NCBI GenBank assembly: GCA_019322455.1
Contig: JAHWIT010000163.1
Coordinates: 1 to 5,443 of the forward strand
Reading direction: 5' to 3'
From: Candidatus Woesearchaeota archaeon
Lineage (GTDB): Archaea; Nanobdellota; Nanobdellia; Woesearchaeales; WJKL01
Length of the DNA: 5,443 bases
Both the position numbers and the translations under genes were made by a program. The notes beneath the pieces were generated by a model that did no database searches, was not told the origin of the DNA, and saw nothing but the letters and a program-made list of their open reading frames with translations. Below, piece after piece: positions 1 to 5,196 of the stretch (position 1 is its first letter; every line of letters starts with the position of its first letter).

Positions 1-39
1 CCTATGTATAACAATATTTGTGTCTAATAGTGTTTTCAT
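1..39 (-). CDS. PIN-domain ribonuclease, N-terminal fragment (partial at left edge)
   Basis: The reading frame starts at ATG 39-37 and runs off the window after 13 codons, giving MKTLLDTNIVIHR. A short hydrophobic strand followed by D-T-N-I/V is the signature opening of PIN-domain (VapC-like) nucleases, in which this Asp (residue 6) is the first metal-binding acidic residue. Known PIN proteins are small Mg/Mn-dependent RNases, often toxins of VapBC pairs. A strong SD lies just upstream, which fixes the start. No antitoxin-sized gene precedes it: 168 bases separate it from the channel gene. It is therefore either a solitary PIN protein or has its partner downstream, outside the window. The remaining acidic residues cannot be seen, so the subfamily is unknown. 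Confidence 0.72.
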   Translation of the reverse strand, partial: MKTLLDTNIVIHR

Positions 40-46
40 CTTATTT

Positions 47-53
47 CTCCTTT
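47..53 (-). promoter_or_regulatory. Shine-Dalgarno of the PIN-domain gene
   Basis: Read on the minus strand, AAAGGAG lies 7 bases before ATG 39-37. It is the strongest SD in the window and supports that start codon. An AT-rich TATA-like stretch (CTATTTAAAAAAC, minus strand, 83-71) lies farther upstream and could be the promoter of a transcript with a very short leader. Confidence 0.65.
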
Positions 54-207
54 GAATATAGTAAATATTTGTTTTTTAAATAGTTTGTGAGAGCATCTGT
101 CCAGTGACTAGTACAATTTAGGAAAGGAACTCCAAACATTCCATTCCTTCACAAAAAATTCCATGCAAAATCAAATTCAATCAATATAGCTTCTATAACC
201 TTAGAAT

Positions 208-1257
208 TCAACGTTTCTTAACATGCACATCCATCTGTGGAAATGGGATATTAATCTTATGTTTATTCAAAGCATTATAGATTCTGTAATTTGCATCATC
301 TGTTGCTGGAATTCTGTCTTTATAACTCTTGACCCAGAAATAAGCTTTAAACAGCAAAGCAGAATCAGCCATTTCTACAAATCTTACCAATGGTTCTGGA
401 TCCTTTTTTATACCTTTAATTTGATTTATCTCTTTTAGAGTAACCTTCTTGACTTTATCTATATTACTTCCATATGCAACACCAAATTGAATTACAACTC
501 TTGCAGATGGATCCTTATGAACAAAGTTCTGGATCCTGCTTGACGCAAGCTTGCCGTTTGGAACAGTTATTATTTGATTATTGAAAGTTCTAATTTTTGT
601 ACTTCTTAATCCAATATCTATAACATATCCCATAGTGTCTGCATCAACTTCAATTATATCTCCAACCTTTATTGTCTTATCAATAATCATTGAAATTCCA
701 CCAAATATATTTCCCAAAGTAGTCTGCAAAGCAAACGCTACAGCTATTCCCGCAATACCTAATGAAGCTAATAAAGCACCAATCTTAATCCCCCATAAAT
801 CCAAGATAAACAAAAATCCCAAAATACTGAATAATATCTTTGAAAATCTATGCAATAAAGTCAATAATTGAGTATCTAATGCAGACTTTGTTTTTTCAGC
901 CCATCTCTTACCCCAATTATCAAGCAGTATATCTATAACCAATATTACTATATAAGTTGCTAATACAGCAATAAATGAAGATACAATCATATTAAGAATT
1001 CTTGTTATATTTTCTGTCAATCCTAAAGGCATAACAGCCAATCTTATACCTATTAATATTAATATCAAAGAAAATGGTTTGCTTGTTTTTCCAACAATTA
1101 ATTCATCTACCTTAGTTTTCGTTTTTCTAGTCAGCTTAAGAATAAATCTTTGTGAAATATAAAAAAACACCTTAGAAACTATAAAAAACAATGCAAAGAT
1201 CACAACAGCCCTTACATGATTAAGATAAAAAAACTGAATCAAATAATCTAGGTCCAT
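208..1257 (-). CDS. MscS-family small-conductance mechanosensitive ion channel
   Basis: This 349-residue membrane protein should open under membrane tension and release solutes during hypo-osmotic shock. Hydrophobic segments lie at about 14-37, 62-80, 90-112 and 135-155. The Gly/Ala-rich pore helix follows at about 159-190 (GIAGIAVAFALQTTLGNIFGG), the hallmark of MscS TM3. The cytoplasmic beta domain comes next (about 191-250), with VGDIIEV and the conserved TFNNQIITVPNGKL. The alpha/beta C-terminus ends in IPFPQMDVH, the usual end of the family. There are about two more membrane helices than in E. coli MscS (286 residues), as in many archaeal members. The ATG at 1257 has no SD, but a TATA box lies about 27 bases upstream, so a leaderless transcript is likely. 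The gene appears complete and monocistronic, with no linked function visible. Confidence 0.95.
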   Translation of the reverse strand: MDLDYLIQFFYLNHVRAVVIFALFFIVSKVFFYISQRFILKLTRKTKTKVDELIVGKTSKPFSLILILIGIRLAVMPLGLTENITRILNMIVSSFIAVLATYIVILVIDILLDNWGKRWAEKTKSALDTQLLTLLHRFSKILFSILGFLFILDLWGIKIGALLASLGIAGIAVAFALQTTLGNIFGGISMIIDKTIKVGDIIEVDADTMGYVIDIGLRSTKIRTFNNQIITVPNGKLASSRIQNFVHKDPSARVVIQFGVAYGSNIDKVKKVTLKEINQIKGIKKDPEPLVRFVEMADSALLFKAYFWVKSYKDRIPATDDANYRIYNALNKHKINIPFPQMDVHVKKR

Positions 1258-1278
1258 AATTTGTATAAATTTAGAAGT

Positions 1279-1288
1279 TATTTATAAA
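1279..1288 (-). promoter_or_regulatory. TATA box of the MscS channel gene
   Basis: The minus strand reads TTTATAAATA, close to the archaeal TATA consensus. Its centre is about 27 bases before ATG 1257, which places the predicted transcription start at or next to the start codon and explains the lack of an SD. Confidence 0.6.
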
Positions 1289-1297
1289 TTTTTTATT

Positions 1298-1327
1298 ATT
1301 TAGTAGCGGACATATTCGCTACTAAAT
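1298..1327. repeat. Perfect inverted repeat, 11-base arms, 8-base spacer
   Basis: The arm ATTTAGTAGCG (1298-1308) is matched exactly by CGCTACTAAAT (1317-1327). The repeat lies 10 bases upstream of the channel gene's TATA box and just past the probable terminator of the upstream operon. It could be a dimeric regulator's operator for the channel gene or an RNA hairpin in the tail of the upstream transcript. No run of T follows it on the minus strand, which makes it a poor terminator by itself. Confidence 0.6.
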
Positions 1328-1328
1328 T

Positions 1329-1369
1329 TAAAAAGACAAACAATTTAAATTAAAACTTTTGTCTTTTTA
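1329..1369 (-). terminator. Probable terminator of the unknown two-gene operon
   Basis: Immediately after the TAA stop at 1372-1370, the sequence can fold with a 12-base stem (1329-1340 with 1358-1369) around a 17-base AT-rich loop. On the minus strand the distal arm reads TTTGTCTTTTTA, so the transcript ends in a U-rich tract, the usual signal for archaeal termination. The stem is AT-rich and the T-tract lies inside the arm, so the tract may matter more than the fold. Confidence 0.5.
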
Positions 1370-2098
1370 TTATTTCTTCCTTCCTAATATACAGAAATAT
1401 TTATCACATAACTCATCTATCTTTGTTCTTATCTCTGCTGCCTTTTCCACATCAACATCAAGTTGTCCATTTTCTAAAACCTTCATAACCCCGCCGCATG
1501 CCTGAGCATAATGCTCTTCTGGCGAGAAATCCTCCCCTCTTACAACAACATAATATGTTTCTATTCCTTCTCTGTTTGGCGCAGCAATTCCAACTGATTT
1601 CTCCATTCCTTTAAATTCAAAATCAATTCCTAAATCTTGATGTTGTTTTTTGCTTAAATCATAAAAACCAGTGCCATGTTCCTTTAACCAATGCGCAGCA
1701 ACCATAATCCAGCCAACATCAAAATCTTCTACCTTTTCTTCTGAAAGATAGAATTTGTGAACCTCAATATCATGATTCCTTATTCTTATTTCATCTAATA
1801 CAATTTCCCATCTTCTTCCTGAAAATTCTGTTTTGTGTCTTTCTCTTCTTTCATAAAGCTCTTTTGCATCCTGTCTTCTAGGTATCCTTTGTATCTTTTT
1901 TGACGGAATCCTCAATACATAAGGATTTTTTAAAGAAGGATACAACTCTACATTAATTGTATCATTCTCATTCTCACACACAACATGTAAAACATTTTCA
2001 AGAAGAGTAGCAGAATAAACACTTTGTATATCATATCCTATCTTTATAATCTGACTTAATTCTTTCCTGCTTAAAACTTGATCTATTCTTTTAACCAT
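1370..2098 (-). CDS. Hypothetical protein, second gene of the riboswitch-led pair
   Basis: I do not recognise this 242-residue protein. It looks soluble, with no signal peptide or membrane helix. It is rich in charged residues, with a basic stretch at about 66-97 (IQRIPRRQDAKELYERRERH). The more conserved-looking parts are DVGWIMVAAHWLKEHGTGFYDLS (about 127-149, in part), AQACGGVMKVLENG (198-211) and a C-terminal helix ending CDKYFC (231-236). The four cysteines (41, 201, 231, 236) do not form an obvious metal site, and there is no DxHxxG cobalamin-binding motif. I chose ATG 2098. A TTG directly after the previous stop would add 21 residues, but that stretch contains a TATA-like box and reads like intergenic DNA. 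The gene lies 63 bases behind its neighbour and ends just before the probable terminator, so it may be co-transcribed and also have its own promoter. Confidence 0.8.
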   Translation of the reverse strand: MVKRIDQVLSRKELSQIIKIGYDIQSVYSATLLENVLHVVCENENDTINVELYPSLKNPYVLRIPSKKIQRIPRRQDAKELYERRERHKTEFSGRRWEIVLDEIRIRNHDIEVHKFYLSEEKVEDFDVGWIMVAAHWLKEHGTGFYDLSKKQHQDLGIDFEFKGMEKSVGIAAPNREGIETYYVVVRGEDFSPEEHYAQACGGVMKVLENGQLDVDVEKAAEIRTKIDELCDKYFCILGRKK

Positions 2099-2129
2099 TA
2101 TAGCTCTATCAAAGAATATATTTCTATTA

Positions 2130-2137
2130 CTTATAAA
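2130..2137 (-). promoter_or_regulatory. Possible internal TATA box ahead of the second unknown gene
   Basis: The minus strand reads TTTATAAG within the short gap between the two unknown genes, about 35 bases before ATG 2098. A start about 26 bases downstream would leave a leader of roughly 10 bases. It supports ATG 2098 over the upstream TTG and would let this gene be transcribed without the riboswitch leader. Confidence 0.35.
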
Positions 2138-2161
2138 GATTAGTTGTAAAAGCCTAGACAA

Positions 2162-2815
2162 CTACATCTTCATATCATTTACAGGAGCATGCATTGTTTT
2201 TAATGTAGTTGTAATCATTGAACCAAATGCTTGGCTTTGATCTCCAAAACCCATAATCTTAAGCTTTGCAGTATACAAAATATTTTGAGTTCTATCATAA
2301 AGATTAAATTTCATCACTTCCATTTCTTCAAAGGTTACAGCACTCATACCTGATGTCATCATTGGAGCACCTATTAAAAAATTCAACATAGTTTTCCTTC
2401 CATAATCATTCATCTGTTCACTTGACGCAAGATATCTTTCTCCAAGACCATCTTTTTTAAGTTCTGGATTTTTGTTTTGCGCAAGATGTTCATAAAATTC
2501 ATTATTATCTTTAATATTTGATTTGTAAAGAAACCCAACAAAAGGGCTGAATTTTATCTGGTCATATACTCCAGTACCTTGAAGACCTTTATATTCATCT
2601 CTTTTACCAATGCCGCCATAAACATCCTTTATTTTATTCCTTGCTTTAACCTTTTTAGATTTAACTTGTTTTTTCTTTAATCTCTTAACAACAGAATCAA
2701 TACTATCTTTTATAGCTCGCTTATTCTGTTTCTCAATCAATTTAACAATATGTTCATCTAAATCCCTTTTATCTAATCCCTTAGAATTCGATTTTTTCTC
2801 TTTTTTTGTTTTCAT
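2162..2815 (-). CDS. Hypothetical basic protein, first gene downstream of the B12-type riboswitch
   Basis: I do not recognise this 217-residue protein. Residues 1-65 are very rich in lysine (KKEKK, KRLKKKQVKSKKVKARNK) and look like a disordered or helical nucleic-acid-binding tail. Residues 66-217 look folded: GGIGKRDEYKGLQGTGVYDQ (67-86), FSPFVGFLY (89-97), a moderately hydrophobic methionine-rich stretch MLNFLIGAPMMTSGMSAV (143-160) and FGDQSQAFGSMITTTLK (190-206). The hydrophobic stretch is short and broken by Pro, so a membrane helix is doubtful. The start is ATG 2815, with GAGG at 2828-2825 as SD; an in-frame TTG three codons upstream would overlap that SD. The leader carries a B12-riboswitch-like aptamer, so expression may respond to a cobalamin. 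The sequence itself shows no corrinoid enzyme or transporter motif. Confidence 0.8.
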   Translation of the reverse strand: MKTKKEKKSNSKGLDKRDLDEHIVKLIEKQNKRAIKDSIDSVVKRLKKKQVKSKKVKARNKIKDVYGGIGKRDEYKGLQGTGVYDQIKFSPFVGFLYKSNIKDNNEFYEHLAQNKNPELKKDGLGERYLASSEQMNDYGRKTMLNFLIGAPMMTSGMSAVTFEEMEVMKFNLYDRTQNILYTAKLKIMGFGDQSQAFGSMITTTLKTMHAPVNDMKM

Positions 2816-2818
2816 TTT

Positions 2819-2833
2819 GGACAACCTCGATCC
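2819..2833 (-). promoter_or_regulatory. Hairpin presenting the SD in its loop (candidate riboswitch expression platform)
   Basis: On the minus strand a 4-pair stem (GGAU with GUCC, one G-U pair) closes the 7-base loop CGAGGUU. The loop contains GAGG, the SD of ATG 2815. The same loop can pair with the aptamer loop UUAAACU: GGUU with AACU gives four contiguous pairs including one wobble. In B12 riboswitches a loop-loop contact (L5-L13) forms when the ligand binds and often masks the ribosome site. The position and content fit an OFF-type translational switch, but the pairing is short. Confidence 0.5.
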
Positions 2834-2846
2834 TATTATTTAGCTT

Positions 2847-2905
2847 GTAAGTGTTCCGACTTTACGGCTGCGGGCCAGTATGGGAGTTTAACCCAATTTC
2901 CTTAC
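2847..2905 (-). promoter_or_regulatory. Cobalamin (B12) riboswitch-like aptamer, minimal form without P7-P11
   Basis: This GC-rich island in an AT-rich leader follows the B12 element boxes in order on the minus strand. GGAA corresponds to the GGGAA box. GGTTAAACTCC (2893-2883) corresponds to GGTGxAAxTCC. CTGGCCCGCAGCCGTAA matches CxGxCCCCGCxACxGTxA with one C fewer and A to G, and resembles the E. coli btuB version. AAGTCGGAACAC corresponds to the 3' box AAGxCxGxAxAC. Folding agrees: GTAAG/CTTAC (2905-2901 with 2851-2847) closes the core as P3, TGGG/CCCA (2895-2892 with 2884-2881) forms the P4/P5 hairpin, and CCG/CGG (2867-2865 with 2858-2856) forms P6 with a 6-base loop. In full-length elements P7-P11 sit between GTxA and AAGxC; here they are absent, as in compact variants. 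Consensus matching was done from memory, without a covariance search. Confidence 0.78.
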
Positions 2906-2930
2906 TTTAACTAATAACCTTAGAGATAAA

Positions 2931-2945
2931 CATATAATATATAAA
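2931..2945 (-). promoter_or_regulatory. Candidate TATA box for the riboswitch-led operon
   Basis: The minus strand reads TTTATATATTATATG. A start about 26 bases downstream falls near 2915, some 10 bases before the first aptamer stem, so the whole riboswitch would be included in a leader of about 100 bases. The region is AT-rich throughout, so the exact box is uncertain. Confidence 0.45.
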
Positions 2946-2949
2946 TTTT

Positions 2950-2968
2950 TTTATAAAGCTTTAAAAAC
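2950..2968 (+). promoter_or_regulatory. Candidate promoter of the helix-turn-helix operon
   Basis: Two overlapping TATA-like boxes precede ATG 2990, which has no SD. TTTATAAAG (2950-2958) is centred 36 bases upstream and would give a leader of about 10 bases. CTTTAAAAAC (2959-2968) is centred about 26 bases upstream and would give a leaderless transcript. Only 5 bases separate this promoter from the divergent TATA box, so the two are likely to affect one another. Confidence 0.45.
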
Positions 2969-2989
2969 AACCTACATTTCTCCGGTTTT

Positions 2990-3457
2990 ATGCCTAAAAA
3001 AATACCTCAAGAGAAAATTAACTCTATACAAAGCTTGTATAAAAAAGGAAACATTACTTTAAAAGAGATAGCTAAAAGAGTAGGCACAAATCCATCAACA
3101 GTAAGAAATTATACTATAATTATAGATAAATATGGTTCTGTAACTGAATATTACGCAAAAAGAGCAAAGATAAATGGATTTAATTCTCGTTATGAATATG
3201 AAAAATTATGCAGAGAACAAAGACAAAAGAATCCTGCAAATAAAAGTTCAAGTAAACTAATAATCGGAGGATTAGAAGAATTAAATCAATCCTGCACATG
3301 GCTTGCTGGAAAAATAGAAAGAACAAGAGCATCTGTTTCCTTATATGCACAAGGAAAAGTAATGCCACCAAAACCAGTTTTCAAAAGAATCTGCACTGTT
3401 CTTGAAGTAAACTATAAAACATTGGATAATAAATTAAAAGAACATTATCATTTATAA
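2990..3457 (+). CDS. HTH DNA-binding protein A (N-terminal HTH plus C-terminal XRE-like HTH)
   Basis: This 155-residue protein is the first of three tandem paralogues. Residues 8-43 form an HTH of the transposase/MerR-like type: two helices with TLKEIAKRVGTNPSTVRNYT, where VGTNPSTVRNY is the recognition helix region. Residues 44-60 (IIDKYGSVTEYYAKRAK) form a linker shared with protein C. The motif GFNSRYEYEKLCREQ follows at 63-77. Residues 88-149 resemble a Cro/C1 (XRE) domain: WLAGKIERTRASVSLYAQGK, then a helix FKRICTVLEVNYKTLD. It probably binds a specific DNA site as a transcription regulator. There is no ligand or enzyme domain. The next gene follows after 3 bases. Divergent transcription from the riboswitch operon suggests that operon, and its own promoter, as possible targets (inference). 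Confidence 0.82.
   Translation: MPKKIPQEKINSIQSLYKKGNITLKEIAKRVGTNPSTVRNYTIIIDKYGSVTEYYAKRAKINGFNSRYEYEKLCREQRQKNPANKSSSKLIIGGLEELNQSCTWLAGKIERTRASVSLYAQGKVMPPKPVFKRICTVLEVNYKTLDNKLKEHYHL
3172..3188 (+). repeat. 17-base direct repeat, copy 1 (in HTH gene A)
   Basis: AAATGGATTTAATTCTC occurs here and again, identically, at 4328-4344 in HTH gene C. Both copies encode (N)GFNS of the shared motif in the same frame. Identity at the DNA level, including third positions, points to fairly recent duplication or gene conversion between the paralogues. Confidence 0.6.
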
Positions 3458-3460
3458 AAA

Positions 3461-3862
3461 ATGGTATTAACAAAAGAAAAAATAAGTTTACTATACAGAC
3501 TTAATAAAAAAGGATATAAAAATAGATACATAGCTTATAGACTAAATATTTCTGATGGTACAGTAAGTAGATATATAAAATCTAGAAAATTAGGCTTTAA
3601 TTCACCTCATGAATATAAAAAACACGAATATACTATAAATCAAAAAAAACAAAGAAATCAAGAATTAGGCAGATTAATTGCAGCAGAATTAGAAAAAAGA
3701 GAAAAAAGTTATTCCTGGCTTGCAGAAAAAATAGGAAAAAAAAGAGCAACTATTTCTTTATATGTTCATGGAAAAATATATCCAGATAATAAAACACTAA
3801 GAAGAATATGTTCTGCTTTTAGGATAAAATATAAAAGTTTAGATGATATTTTAAAGGTCTAA
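3461..3862 (+). CDS. HTH DNA-binding protein B (paralogue of A and C)
   Basis: This 133-residue protein is the shortest of the three and the cleanest example of the fold order. Residues 5-41 are an N-terminal HTH (YKNRYIAYRLNISDGTVSRY, with SDGTVSRYI as the recognition helix). Residues 45-60 carry the motif GFNSPHEYKKHEYTIN. Residues 66-131 are the XRE-like part: LIAAELEKREKSYSWLAEKI, KKRATISLYVHGK, then LRRICSAFRIKYKSLDDIL. It lacks the KYGS linker found in A and C. The ATG follows the stop of gene A by 3 bases with no SD, so translation probably depends on coupling to gene A. Very basic throughout (KR-rich), as expected for a DNA-binding protein. The regulatory target is unknown. Confidence 0.82.
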   Translation: MVLTKEKISLLYRLNKKGYKNRYIAYRLNISDGTVSRYIKSRKLGFNSPHEYKKHEYTINQKKQRNQELGRLIAAELEKREKSYSWLAEKIGKKRATISLYVHGKIYPDNKTLRRICSAFRIKYKSLDDILKV

Positions 3863-3863
3863 A

Positions 3864-4715
3864 ATGCCAAAATTATCTCAAGAAGAAAAAGAATTAATGC
3901 AGTCTCTTTATGCTCAAGGAGTTTCTGTTAAAGAAATATCCTGGAAAACAGGCGTTCCTTATGCAGACGTATATAAATATACAGTGATAATTGAAAAATA
4001 CGGGTCTCTTAGTAATTATAGCAACCATCTTGCTGCAAGAAGAAACAAATCTCCAAGTGATTACCAAAAAGAAACATATATATACAATCAAGAAAGACCT
4101 TCAAATAAAAAATTAAGCGCATTAATCAAAATAAGATTATTAGAGATTGATAAAACTCAAACATGGCTTTCAGAACAAATAGGAAATACAAGAGCAGGAA
4201 CTTCTTTATATGCATTAGGAAAAATCTTCCCAAATGATAGCACCCTAGAAAAAATATATCATTCCCTTGGTGAAACAGATTCAAACTTAGATGCAATCTT
4301 TGAAAGCCTGGAAAAGAGAATAAAAGAAAATGGATTTAATTCTCCTGAAGAATATATTGCTCATCTAAAAGAGCAGAAAAAATTAGAATCTAAAAAAAGA
4401 AACTATAAACTTCAGAATAAAAATCGTGAATATTTTTTAAAAAAAAGAGGATTCAAATCCTTTAATGATTATAGAAGGATTTTAGAAACTCAGCATCAAC
4501 AACTTCCGCAAAATCAAAGACTAGCTAATATTATAAAGACAAGATTACGCAAAATGGGCAAATCCCACCTCTGGCTTGCTGAAAAACTTGGCCTTGGCCC
4601 AAATTCAATATCTGCATATACTCATGCAAGGAGATTTCCTAGAGAAAAAAATTTCAAAAAAATATGCTCTCTTTTTAATCTTCCATACAAAACAATAGAT
4701 GATTTTCTAAATTAA
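3864..4715 (+). CDS. HTH DNA-binding protein C, with a second motif-plus-XRE unit
   Basis: At 283 residues this is about twice the length of its neighbours, through internal duplication. Residues 6-42 are the N-terminal HTH (VSVKEISWKTGVPYADVYKY), followed by the IIEKYGS linker as in protein A. A degenerate motif NKSPSDYQKE lies at 61-70, and XRE-like unit 1 spans 83-147 (WLSEQIGNTRAGTSLYALGK). Two further motif copies follow, GFNSPEEYIAHLKEQ (157-171) and GFKSFNDYRRILETQ (196-210). XRE-like unit 2 occupies 218-282 (WLAEKLGLGPNSISAYTHAR, then FKKICSLFNLPYKTIDDFL). AAAGGT (3853-3858), inside the end of gene B, serves as SD 5 bases before ATG 3864, and 1 base separates the genes. With three HTH units, one chain could contact an extended or repeated DNA site. 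Confidence 0.82.
   Translation: MPKLSQEEKELMQSLYAQGVSVKEISWKTGVPYADVYKYTVIIEKYGSLSNYSNHLAARRNKSPSDYQKETYIYNQERPSNKKLSALIKIRLLEIDKTQTWLSEQIGNTRAGTSLYALGKIFPNDSTLEKIYHSLGETDSNLDAIFESLEKRIKENGFNSPEEYIAHLKEQKKLESKKRNYKLQNKNREYFLKKRGFKSFNDYRRILETQHQQLPQNQRLANIIKTRLRKMGKSHLWLAEKLGLGPNSISAYTHARRFPREKNFKKICSLFNLPYKTIDDFLN
4328..4344 (+). repeat. 17-base direct repeat, copy 2 (in HTH gene C)
   Basis: Identical to 3172-3188. It lies at the start of the second motif-plus-XRE unit of protein C, which suggests the extra unit came from a neighbouring paralogue such as gene A. Confidence 0.6.
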
Positions 4716-4724
4716 CAAAAACAT

Positions 4725-4734
4725 TTTTATAATA
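4725..4734 (+). promoter_or_regulatory. TATA box of the first Nudix gene
   Basis: TTTTATAATA is centred about 25 bases before ATG 4754, which has no SD; a leaderless transcript is expected. It lies in the 38-base gap after HTH gene C, and its T-run may also help end the HTH transcript. Confidence 0.55.
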
Positions 4735-4753
4735 CCCTATCTTACCAGCTACA

Positions 4754-5167
4754 ATGGAGAGGTTAGGGCTGGCTGTCAAATCATTCATTGTGAATGATAA
4801 AAAAGAACTACTTCTAATTAAAAGACAAGACAACGAAGTTCATTGCCCAGGAGCATGGGAAATCCCAGGAGGAAGATTAGAATTAGGAGAAAACCCTTTA
4901 GATGCATTAAGAAGAGAAACAAAAGAAGAAACCAACCTAGAAATTGAAATCCTAAATCCTCTAAGAGTTAATCATTTTACAAGAGATGACGGCCAGGCAA
5001 TAACAATGATATCATTCTTATGCAGACCAAGATCTAATTCTGTTATGTTAAGCAAAGAACACACAGACTATAAATGGATTGAACTAGACAAAGTACTTTC
5101 TTCAATACATAAAGCCTTTCATAAAGATGTAGAATTATTTAAGAAGAATTTCTTAAAATCAAAATAA
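4754..5167 (+). CDS. Nudix hydrolase
   Basis: This 137-residue protein has a single Nudix domain, which hydrolyses nucleoside diphosphates linked to another moiety using Mg. The Nudix box GX5EX7REUXEEXGU is seen at 40-62: G40, E46, R54, E55, E58 and E59 are all present, so catalysis should be intact. The usual Gly near the end is Asn61, and the hydrophobic position 56 is Thr. The lead-in WEIPGG (35-40) is typical. The N-terminal strand (GLAVKSFIVNDKKELLLIKR) resembles MutT/ADP-ribose-pyrophosphatase-like members, but substrate cannot be read from the sequence; candidates are oxidised nucleotides, ADP-ribose or nucleotide sugars. Length is normal for a one-domain Nudix protein. It has its own TATA box and is followed after 29 bases by a second Nudix gene. 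Confidence 0.93.
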   Translation: MERLGLAVKSFIVNDKKELLLIKRQDNEVHCPGAWEIPGGRLELGENPLDALRRETKEETNLEIEILNPLRVNHFTRDDGQAITMISFLCRPRSNSVMLSKEHTDYKWIELDKVLSSIHKAFHKDVELFKKNFLKSK

Positions 5168-5177
5168 TTTTATATAG
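5168..5177 (+). promoter_or_regulatory. TATA box of the second Nudix gene
   Basis: TTTTATATAG begins directly after the stop of the first Nudix gene and is centred about 25 bases before ATG 5197. There is no SD before that ATG, so this gene too is probably leaderless and can be transcribed separately. Confidence 0.55.
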
Positions 5178-5196
5178 CAATTTATAACCTCTTCTT

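Noticed and set aside
108..164. Minus-strand 18-codon ORF in the gap between MscS and the PIN gene
   Set aside because: It is very short, with no SD and no recognisable feature; it cannot be told from chance.
223..871. Plus-strand ORFs at 223-438 and 581-871
   Set aside because: They lie opposite the clearly coding MscS gene and their translations show no domain; they are antisense shadows.
1298..1327. CRISPR repeat or insertion-sequence end
   Set aside because: The inverted repeat occurs once, with no spacer series, transposase or target duplication in the window.
2813..2824. TTG at 2824 as start of the first unknown gene
   Set aside because: It overlaps the GAGGT sequence that is well spaced for ATG 2815, and it has no SD of its own.
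2841..2905. tRNA, 5S rRNA or H/ACA-type RNA as explanation for the GC-rich island
   Set aside because: There is no cloverleaf, T-loop or rRNA signature, whereas the B12 riboswitch boxes match in order on the minus strand.
3180..4091. Minus-strand ORFs at 3180-3371 and 3894-4091
   Set aside because: They lie antisense to the HTH genes, whose family motifs and tight spacing show the plus strand is coding.
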